Shown: piece after piece, positions 57,604 to 64,000 of the stretch | Position numbering within the stretch: position 1 is the first letter of the stretch | How the letters are laid out: every line of letters starts with the position of its first letter | Source: Pectobacterium betavasculorum | Lineage (GTDB): Bacteria > Pseudomonadota > Gammaproteobacteria > Enterobacterales > Enterobacteriaceae | Direction: 5' to 3' | DNA length: 64,000 bases | Assembly (NCBI RefSeq): GCF_000749845.1 | Contig: NZ_JQHM01000011.1 | Location: 1-64,000 of the forward strand | Notes under the pieces: generated by a model | The model's database searches: none | What the model was told of the DNA's origin: nothing | The model's input: the letters and a program-made list of their open reading frames with translations, nothing else | Translations under genes and position numbers: made by a program

Positions 57604-59675
57604 TATTCAGGCTTATCTCCAGGTTGCTCCAACGCCTTGATGTAGTCGTAAATGGCATTTTGCGCGCGTACTTTACGCTTGTTACCGCGTGATACATAGC
57701 GATTGCTCGACTCTTTATCAATGACACGGGCTTTGACTGTATCGCTGAACAGAATATCCAGCGTTTCCAGCACGCGGTTTTTCAAAATAGGATCAAGGAT
57801 TTCTACTGCCACTTCAATACGATAATCAATGTTACGTGTCATCCAGTCGGCGGAGGAGAGGTAGACTTTCTTATCCCCGCCGTTGTTGAAGACATACACC
57901 CGATCGTGTTCCAGATAGCGGTCAAGAATACTGATGACCTGAATATGTTCACTGATCCCCGGCAAATTGGGGATCAGTGAACACATACCACGTACCAGCA
58001 GATTAATTTTCACGCCTGCCGAGGAAGCCTGATACAGCCTTTCTGCCAGCCCTTTATCTACCAGATTATTTACCTTAAGCGTAATGCCTGCATCTCGATT
58101 CGCCAGCGCGTTTTCGATCTCGGTATCGATCAGTTGATAAAGTTTGTCGCGTGAGTTTTGCGGTGATACCAACAGGTGCTCGAAACTGACCGGACGGTAG
58201 GGGTTTTCGATGAAGTTGAAGACGCGACGGACTTCGTTGGTAATGCGTTCGTCGGCGGTCAACAAAGAGTAATCGGTATACAGGCGGGCGGTTTTCTCGT
58301 TGAAGTTACCCGTACCGATGTGCGCGTAACGCACGATGTTTTCCCCTTCCCGGCGGGAAATCAGGAACAGCTTGGCATGAATCTTCAGCCCAGGCACCGA
58401 GAAAATAACGTGCACGCCCGCTTCGGTCAGACGCTTGGCCCAGTGAATGTTGGCCTCTTCGTCAAAGCGCGCCTGTAGTTCCACGACCACCGTGACTTTC
58501 TTACCATTGTGCGCCGCATGAATCATCGAGGTAATGATGCGCGAGTCTTTGGCAACGCGATAAATATTGATTTTGATAGATAGCACGTTGGGGTCGAAAG
58601 ACGCTTGTCGCAGCAGTTCTAATACATGTTCAAAGGTGTGATACGGGTAATAGAGCAGGACATCACGCTCACGAATCGCATCAAACCCATTGCGAAATCG
58701 GTTGAAACCAGTGTGCCGTAAACGGGGCAAGGATTTGTTAACCAGATTGGCGCGTCCGACGTTCGGGAAAGAAATAAAGTCTTTGAAATTATGATAACGC
58801 CCACCGGGGATGACAGAGTCAAAGGACGAGATCCCCAGTTTCTCTTGTAGCATCTTCACCATGGCGTCCGGCATGTCGCGCTGATACACGAACCTTACCG
58901 GCTCGGCGGTCAGGCGCTGCTTAAGGCTAGAGGACATAAGCTCTAGCAGGCTGGATTCCATTTCCGTGACCAGGTCGTATTCCGCATCGCGCGTCATCTT
59001 CATGGAATACGCGTTCAGCGCATCATAATCAAAGAAGCCCTTGAAGATATCATCCAGACAGTAACGCAGGATGTTATCGATGAGGATCATGGTCTTACGA
59101 CGGCGTGGCGCTTCCGCAGGCAGGTTGACGAAGCGTGGTATTTTATCTGAAGGAATTTCCAGCAGGGCGTAACTGATCTCGTTGCCACGAATAATTTCGA
59201 CGGCAAGATAGGTGTAGTCATCCTTCAGGAACTCCACCAAATTGGTCTCGTTAAAGATGAGTATTGGCGTAATATGTGGGCGCAGATATTGCCGGAAGTA
59301 GTCCCTCAGCCACTCTTGCTGATTAGGGGAAACCTGACGCTCGTTGACCAAAAAAATCTGGTTACGCGCCATCTCCAGCAGTAGTTCGTTGTAAAGACTG
59401 TCAAAAATTTGATCGGTTTTTAATACGCGTGCCTGAATTTTGCCTAACAGGTGCCGCAGATTGCCGTCCAGACCTTGCTCTTCGTTAATCAGAATGCGTC
59501 TTTTCAAATCGGCAAAGCGGACTTTATAAAACTCATCAAGATTGCTGGAGTAAATGCCAAGAAAGCGCATGCGTTCGATTAAGGGATTGCTTTTATCTGC
59601 TGCTTCCTGAAGTACTCGTTCATTAAAGGATAACCAACTTAATTCTTTCTCTATGTAGAGTTTGTCCTGACCCAT
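57603..59675 (-). CDS. ppk: Polyphosphate kinase 1
   Basis: 690 aa from [20 protein letters not shown] (E. coli 688), with GGAG 5-6 nt upstream; a start 13 codons earlier is less likely. It reversibly polymerises ATP gamma-phosphate into polyphosphate. Domain order is N, head (LRHLLGK to about 310), then two PLD-like C domains. The autophosphorylated His is in [10 protein letters not shown] (about 434) and the second PLD motif is in [14 protein letters not shown]. Operon with ppx; divergent from the pst genes. Confidence 0.96.
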   Translation of the reverse strand: MGQDKLYIEKELSWLSFNERVLQEAADKSNPLIERMRFLGIYSSNLDEFYKVRFADLKRRILINEEQGLDGNLRHLLGKIQARVLKTDQIFDSLYNELLLEMARNQIFLVNERQVSPNQQEWLRDYFRQYLRPHITPILIFNETNLVEFLKDDYTYLAVEIIRGNEISYALLEIPSDKIPRFVNLPAEAPRRRKTMILIDNILRYCLDDIFKGFFDYDALNAYSMKMTRDAEYDLVTEMESSLLELMSSSLKQRLTAEPVRFVYQRDMPDAMVKMLQEKLGISSFDSVIPGGRYHNFKDFISFPNVGRANLVNKSLPRLRHTGFNRFRNGFDAIRERDVLLYYPYHTFEHVLELLRQASFDPNVLSIKINIYRVAKDSRIITSMIHAAHNGKKVTVVVELQARFDEEANIHWAKRLTEAGVHVIFSVPGLKIHAKLFLISRREGENIVRYAHIGTGNFNEKTARLYTDYSLLTADERITNEVRRVFNFIENPYRPVSFEHLLVSPQNSRDKLYQLIDTEIENALANRDAGITLKVNNLVDKGLAERLYQASSAGVKINLLVRGMCSLIPNLPGISEHIQVISILDRYLEHDRVYVFNNGGDKKVYLSSADWMTRNIDYRIEVAVEILDPILKNRVLETLDILFSDTVKARVIDKESSNRYVSRGNKRKVRAQNAIYDYIKALEQPGDKPE

Positions 59676-59773
59676 TGTCACTCCGCTCAACTCATGTACT
59701 GAAGGTTCATCCAATATTCATACCCTTCCGCTGTTGATATAGGGTACAACAACATTATGGCGTGTTGATGACG

Positions 59774-59972
59774 ATACCCGTCATATTTCGAACCGTTTGT
59801 GCGTTGGCTGCTCTTAAATACTTGGCCCGTCGTGGGCCTCTCCCTAAAGGATCGCTGCTAGCAGCGCTCAAATCTGCTCCCGACAGATTTGTCACCCTAG
59901 TCACTTACTAAAGTAAGCTACCGGGGACTCCCTCGGTTGCCGCCTTCATACAACTCGAACTATTTAGAGTAT
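59774..59972. repeat. ERIC-like element
   Basis: 199 bp with ends ATACCCGTCATATTTCG and CGAACTATTTAGAGTAT and the ERIC-type core AGTCACTTACTAAAGTAAGC followed by ACCGGGGA. It fills most of the 414-bp ppk-pstC divergent gap. The remaining 117 bp before pstC is AT-rich and presumably holds its promoter; I see no secure Pho box. Confidence 0.75.
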
Positions 59973-60089
59973 AAAATCTAATTCATAGACAGACTTACCA
60001 TTGTCATATTATGGGCGTAAAGGCAACATATGCTACCCGTAATGCGTTAACAACACGACTCTGGCGGCTTCACTTTAACGGCGAGAACA

Positions 60090-62258
60090 ATGGTAAAAAC
60101 AGTCAATACATTACAGTATCGAGATCGTCGACGAGCGTGGGTCGATCGATTGACCCACCGCATTGTTGCGGGCAGCGGGCTGCTGGTACTGGCTATGCTG
60201 TTGTTAATTTTCTTCTATCTGCTGTATGTCGTGACGCCACTGTTCCTTTCTCCCTCCGTTAACGGGCAAAAAACGGTTCAGCGCCACAGTGCAGAACCGT
60301 CGCTGGCGCTGGGCCTCAGCGACAATGGGCAAATCGGGTTTCGCATCGATGCCCAAGGCTATGGTGAGTTTATTCCGTTTGCGGAAAATCAGCCCATGTC
60401 GCGGATTCAACTGGTTCCCGCGCTGAGTTTACTGGCACAAAGTCAGGATGAGCGGCAGGTTTATGCCTTGAGCCAGCCTGACGGCCGTCTGCTTTTCGTT
60501 CAGCCTAAGCTGTCGCGTACGGAAAATCGTCCTCCTGTCTGGGATTATCCGCTGGGTAAGCAGTCTTATTCGCTTGGGCTACCTGCGCAGCCGTTGCGCC
60601 ATCTCGCGATAGCGCCTGTGGGTGAAAAACATATTATTGTGGCTGCGATTGGGCAGGACAATGCCTTGATTGTTGCTGATGTTGGTGAAAACGGCGTGCG
60701 GCAACGGGCAGTAGTGACGCTTCCGACGGGTACGATTAACCAACTGCTGCTGACTCCCGATGGGCAGCAAGTGTATTTGCTCAGCGGCAAGACATTAACG
60801 CTGTGGCAGTTGGGTGCGAATGCGTTGACGCTGCGAGAAGAGCGGCAATTACAACTGACAGAACCTCTGCATCTGGCACTGTTGTCAGGCGGGCGATCGT
60901 TGTTGGTGCAGGCCGCTGACGGGCGCATTAGCCAATGGTTTGAGGTTCTGAGCGAAAAGGGGACTAGGCTGACGGAAACGCGCCAGTTTCCGCACGTCGC
61001 GGGGGAATCGGTGTTGCTGGCAACGGAGGCACAGCGGCGAGTGTTTGCCACGTTGAACGCACAGGGTGAACTGTCGCTGTTTGCTAGTAAGCAGTCGCAT
61101 GCGCTGCTGACGCAAATGTTACCCGCTCATGCACTGGGACTGGCGTTCTCGCCACGTGGTTCTGCCATGCTGGTTGAAACAGCGCAAGGTTTACATCGTT
61201 TTCAGGTTGATAACCCCTATCCCGATATCGGCTGGCGCGGGCTGTGGCAAAAACTGTGGTATGAGAATTACCCAGAGCCTGCTTATATCTGGCAATCCAC
61301 GTCTGCGGATGACAGCTATCAGGCCAAATTCAGCATGATGCCGCTGATGCTGGGCACGATGAAAGCGGCGATTTACGCCATGTTATTTGCTACGCCGCTG
61401 GCGCTGTCCGCCGCGATTTATACCGCCTGCTTTATGTCGCCGACGCTTCGACGCTGGATTAAACCTACTCTGGAGATCATGGGCGCGCTGCCGACGGTTG
61501 TCGTCGGTCTAATCGCAGCCATCTGGCTGGCACCGCATTTTGCGACGTATCTGTCCGCTATTTTGGTCATGCCGATTTTATGGATGCTGGCTGTGATCGG
61601 CTGCGGTTGGCTGATTGAATGTCTGCCGACGCGCTGGCGCGTCCGTTTCCCTGCTGGGTGGGATGCGCTATTTCTCATTCCTGCCATTTTGCTGACATTT
61701 GTGGCGGGGTGTTGGATTGCGCCGCTTATCGAAATCGCGGTGTTGGGTCAGCCGCTGTACCGGTGGTTAGGTGATGATTTCGTGCAACGCAATACGCTGG
61801 TGGCGGGTGTCGCTCTCGGTTTCGCGCTGATTCCGCTGATTTTCTCGCTGGCGGAAGATGCTCTGTTCTGCGTACCTGCTCGTTTAAGTCAGGGATCGTT
61901 GGCATTGGGGGCGACGGCGTGGCAAACCTTGTGGCGTATCGTACTACCGTCTGCCAGCGCCGGGATTTTCGCCGCGCTGATGCTGAGTTTCGGCCGTGCC
62001 GTGGGGGAAACCATGATTGTGCTCATGGCGACGGGTAATACGCCGATTATGGATGAGGGACTGCTTCAGGGCTTGCGTTCGCTGGCGGCGAATATCGCCA
62101 TTGAAATGCCTGAAGCGGTAACGAATAGCGGACACTACCGGGTGCTGTTTCTAACGGCACTCACGCTGTTTGTTTTCACGTTTATCGTGAATACGCTGGC
62201 TGAAACTATCCGGCAGCGCCTGCGCCAACGCTATCGTGATGAAGGAGAAAACGCGTGA
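60090..62258 (+). CDS. pstC: Phosphate ABC permease PstC with large N-terminal domain
   Basis: 722 aa, far longer than E. coli PstC (319). After one membrane helix (about 24-50) comes a ~330-residue periplasmic region. It contains recurring strand-rich units ending in patterns such as LLLTPDGQQVYLLSGKTLTLW, LLSGGRSLLVQAADGRISQW and GLAFSPRGSAMLVETAQG, suggesting a beta-propeller. The permease core follows (about 410-715) with GALPTVVVGLIAAIWLAP and the docking loop ALGATAWQTLWRIVLPSASAG. This resembles the long PstC of Pseudomonas/Vibrio. It overlaps pstA by 4 nt. Divergent from ppk-ppx, which fits phosphate uptake and storage. Confidence 0.88.
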   Translation: MVKTVNTLQYRDRRRAWVDRLTHRIVAGSGLLVLAMLLLIFFYLLYVVTPLFLSPSVNGQKTVQRHSAEPSLALGLSDNGQIGFRIDAQGYGEFIPFAENQPMSRIQLVPALSLLAQSQDERQVYALSQPDGRLLFVQPKLSRTENRPPVWDYPLGKQSYSLGLPAQPLRHLAIAPVGEKHIIVAAIGQDNALIVADVGENGVRQRAVVTLPTGTINQLLLTPDGQQVYLLSGKTLTLWQLGANALTLREERQLQLTEPLHLALLSGGRSLLVQAADGRISQWFEVLSEKGTRLTETRQFPHVAGESVLLATEAQRRVFATLNAQGELSLFASKQSHALLTQMLPAHALGLAFSPRGSAMLVETAQGLHRFQVDNPYPDIGWRGLWQKLWYENYPEPAYIWQSTSADDSYQAKFSMMPLMLGTMKAAIYAMLFATPLALSAAIYTACFMSPTLRRWIKPTLEIMGALPTVVVGLIAAIWLAPHFATYLSAILVMPILWMLAVIGCGWLIECLPTRWRVRFPAGWDALFLIPAILLTFVAGCWIAPLIEIAVLGQPLYRWLGDDFVQRNTLVAGVALGFALIPLIFSLAEDALFCVPARLSQGSLALGATAWQTLWRIVLPSASAGIFAALMLSFGRAVGETMIVLMATGNTPIMDEGLLQGLRSLAANIAIEMPEAVTNSGHYRVLFLTALTLFVFTFIVNTLAETIRQRLRQRYRDEGENA

Positions 62259-63901
62259 AGCGCTGGTTCCGTTCGGGAAGACCGTGGGTGTGGCTAACGG
62301 CATCGTCTATTTCTATTAGCCTGCTGGCGATGCTGGCAATTATCGTGCTGCTGGCCGGGCAGGGTATGCGCTATCTGTGGCCGCAGCCCGTCTGGCTGTT
62401 GACGTTACAGCCTGAACAGAGTGTGCAACGTGCGGTGATTGGCGAAATTTATGCAGAGCAGACGCTTTCGCCTCAGCAGTTGGAACAGGCCGGTTTAACC
62501 TCGCCGTCTAGAGAGGCTGAAACACGCTATTTGATCAAAATTGGCCAACGTGAAATCTATGGGCAGAGCTTTCGCTCGTTGCTGTCGCGCGATATTGCTC
62601 GCTTTGATCAACCTGCCGACATTCTGGTGTTGAAACGGACGAACAATGGCACGGCCTATGGCTATCTGGCTGGCATGCTGGAAGGGGAGCAGCCGCTGGT
62701 GGCGACGGATCTCCCCTCGACCTTAAAGCACCGCATCGAGCTGGTGCAGGGATTGCTGGCGAAAACGCAGGCTATCCGCATGGGAGAGATGGCGAAGATC
62801 AACCAGCAGTTTGAGGCGTTGCGGTTGGAAGAGAAAAAGCGGCAACAGACCAAAACGCTGGATAATCAGTCGATTGCCCGACTTCAGGCTGAACGTACTG
62901 AGCTGCAACGCCGTTTCGATGAGCTGTTGCGCCAGTTAACTGCACTCAATCTGGACATTAATCGCGATACCGTACAGTTACGGGACGCGAACGGCACTGT
63001 CCACCTCATTCCGCTCAGGGACATAGAACAGGCCTGGTATCCGAATGCGATGAACCTGTGGGAAAAAGTCAGCCACTGGGGGGAGCAGGCTAAATACCTG
63101 CTGGTGCACTATTCTCCGGATAGCAACAGTGCAGGCCATCTTTTCCCCGCCATTTTCGGCACGGTACTGATGGTGGTGCTGATGTCCATCGTGGTGATGC
63201 CACTGGGGGTAATCGCTGCGGTTTATCTGCATGAATATGCGGGGAAAAACAGTTTAACGCGCTGGGTGCGAATTGCCGTGGTCAATCTGGCTGGGGTGCC
63301 GTCGATTGTTTACGGCGTGTTTGGATTAGGCTTTTTTGTTTATCTCATCGGTGGCACGCTGGATCAACTGTTCTATTCTGAAGCGTTGCCGAACCCGACG
63401 TTTGGCACGCCGGGGCTGCTGTGGGCGTCACTGACGCTGGCATTACTAACGCTACCGGTGGTGATTGTGGCGACGGAGGAAGGATTATCACGCATCCCGA
63501 TGTCTGTTCGTCACGGTTCACTGGCGCTGGGAGCCACCAAAGCTGAAACGCTGTGGCACGTTGTGCTACCGATGGCAATTCCCGCGATGATGACGGGCCT
63601 GATCCTTGCCGTCGCGCGTGCCGCAGGGGAAACGGCACCGCTGATGTTGGTCGGTGTAGTGAAGTCGGTGCCGGTATTACCGGTTGATGACATTTTCCCT
63701 TATCTGCATCTTGAGAGAAAATTTATGCATCTGGGGTTCCAAATCTACGATCTGGCATTCCAAAGCCCGGATGTGGAGGCCACAAGGCCGCTGGTGTATA
63801 TCACTGCGCTGCTGCTGGTGTTGATTGTGGTCGGGTTGAATCTTGCGGCGATTGGGATTCGCCATGTTCTGCGTGAGAAATATCGTTCGTTATCACTCTG
63901 A
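62255..63901 (+). CDS. pstA: Phosphate ABC permease PstA, long form
   Basis: 548 aa (E. coli 296). One membrane helix (about 14-36) is followed by a periplasmic part whose residues about 165-245 are a charged, heptad-like coiled coil (MAKINQQFEALRLEEKKRQQ and ARLQAERTELQRRFDELLRQ). The permease core (about 300-540) has AGVPSIVYGVFGLGFFVYL and the docking loop ALGATKAETLWHVVLPMAIPAM. RAAGETAPLMLVG is the PstA C-terminal signature. It overlaps pstC (ATGA). It pairs with PstC; no pstS is visible in the window. Confidence 0.9.
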   Translation: MKRWFRSGRPWVWLTASSISISLLAMLAIIVLLAGQGMRYLWPQPVWLLTLQPEQSVQRAVIGEIYAEQTLSPQQLEQAGLTSPSREAETRYLIKIGQREIYGQSFRSLLSRDIARFDQPADILVLKRTNNGTAYGYLAGMLEGEQPLVATDLPSTLKHRIELVQGLLAKTQAIRMGEMAKINQQFEALRLEEKKRQQTKTLDNQSIARLQAERTELQRRFDELLRQLTALNLDINRDTVQLRDANGTVHLIPLRDIEQAWYPNAMNLWEKVSHWGEQAKYLLVHYSPDSNSAGHLFPAIFGTVLMVVLMSIVVMPLGVIAAVYLHEYAGKNSLTRWVRIAVVNLAGVPSIVYGVFGLGFFVYLIGGTLDQLFYSEALPNPTFGTPGLLWASLTLALLTLPVVIVATEEGLSRIPMSVRHGSLALGATKAETLWHVVLPMAIPAMMTGLILAVARAAGETAPLMLVGVVKSVPVLPVDDIFPYLHLERKFMHLGFQIYDLAFQSPDVEATRPLVYITALLLVLIVVGLNLAAIGIRHVLREKYRSLSL

Positions 63902-63916
63902 AAGTAGGATGAAGTT

Positions 63917-64000
63917 ATGGGATTTATGACACAAAAGGAGATGGCACCGCTGCCTGATGTTCATCAACTGAGTGATGAGCAGACGACGTTAACCGTGGAG
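63917..64000 (+). CDS. pstB: Phosphate ABC ATPase PstB, first 28 codons
   Basis: Partial, cut by the right edge. The start MGFMTQKEMAPLPDVHQLSD is 15 bp after pstA with a GGATGAAG ribosome site, and LSDEQTTLTVE matches the N-terminal stretch just before Walker A in long-type PstB proteins. No catalytic motif is inside the window, so the call rests on position and this short match. Confidence 0.75.
   Translation, partial: MGFMTQKEMAPLPDVHQLSDEQTTLTVE

Noticed and set aside
59990-60089. Pho box before pstC
   Set aside because: Only one loose TTGTCATA-like half is present and the 11-bp spaced second half is missing; not convincing by eye.
1-64000. CRISPR array, tRNA/rRNA genes or prophage
   Set aside because: Reading through the window I saw no regularly spaced repeats, tRNA-like cloverleaf, rRNA sequence or phage structural genes; the mobile-DNA traces are the partial transposase-like start and small intergenic repeats.

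Overview
The window reads as chromosomal DNA of a soft-rot enterobacterium, most likely Pectobacterium. The proteins resemble E. coli orthologues closely where those exist (MdtABCD-BaeSR, TrhP/YegQ, YegS, CyaR, NupC, Dld, GalRTK, Ppk-Ppx). Between them lie plant-pathogen accessory loci: a galactan-utilisation cluster and a histidine-utilisation cluster. This assignment is from remembered protein similarity; no search was run. No tRNA, rRNA, CRISPR array or complete insertion sequence was seen. || 0-12.5 kb: the left edge holds the start of a transposase-like gene, then a membrane GGDEF protein and a zinc alcohol dehydrogenase. A TPP riboswitch precedes a thiM gene gutted by an internal in-frame deletion and an intact thiD. 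psiE and yegS converge. The sRNA gene cyaR, with a class II CRP promoter, follows trhP (yegQ). Next come a glutathionyl-hydroquinone reductase and a GNAT acetyltransferase. || 9-20.4 kb (minus strand): mdtABCD-baeSR, an RND/MFS export operon with its own two-component regulator. A structured dispersed repeat separates mdtC from mdtD, and an ERIC fragment sits in the mdtA leader. || 20.4-25.1 kb: nupC, an aldo/keto reductase, dld, and an orphan PTS EIIB-domain protein. || 25.2-39.8 kb: galactan/galactose regulon. GanL (porin) admits oligogalactans, periplasmic GanA (GH53) cuts them, GanEFG plus the ATPase GanK import them, GanB (GH42) releases galactose, and GalK/GalT start the Leloir pathway. 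A GalR-type repressor is encoded between ganL and galT, and GalR-type operators lie in front of ganE/ganK, ganL and galTK. || 39.9-51.9 kb: hut region. hutF diverges from hutCD; hutUIG form the pathway core; an OpuC/OsmF-type ABC transporter operon ends in a histidine-ammonia-lyase homologue that exactly lacks the Ala-Ser-Gly triad needed for the MIO cofactor. HutC-type boxes occur at the control regions. I propose that this transporter/lyase pair feeds a trimethylated histidine compound (hercynine or a relative) into the urocanate pathway. This is the most interesting lead in the window. || 52-64 kb: mgtE, ohrR-ohr, two small membrane/motility-type genes, ERIC-like repeats, ppk-ppx, and a divergent second-type phosphate transporter (pstC and pstA with large extra domains, then the first codons of pstB at the right edge).
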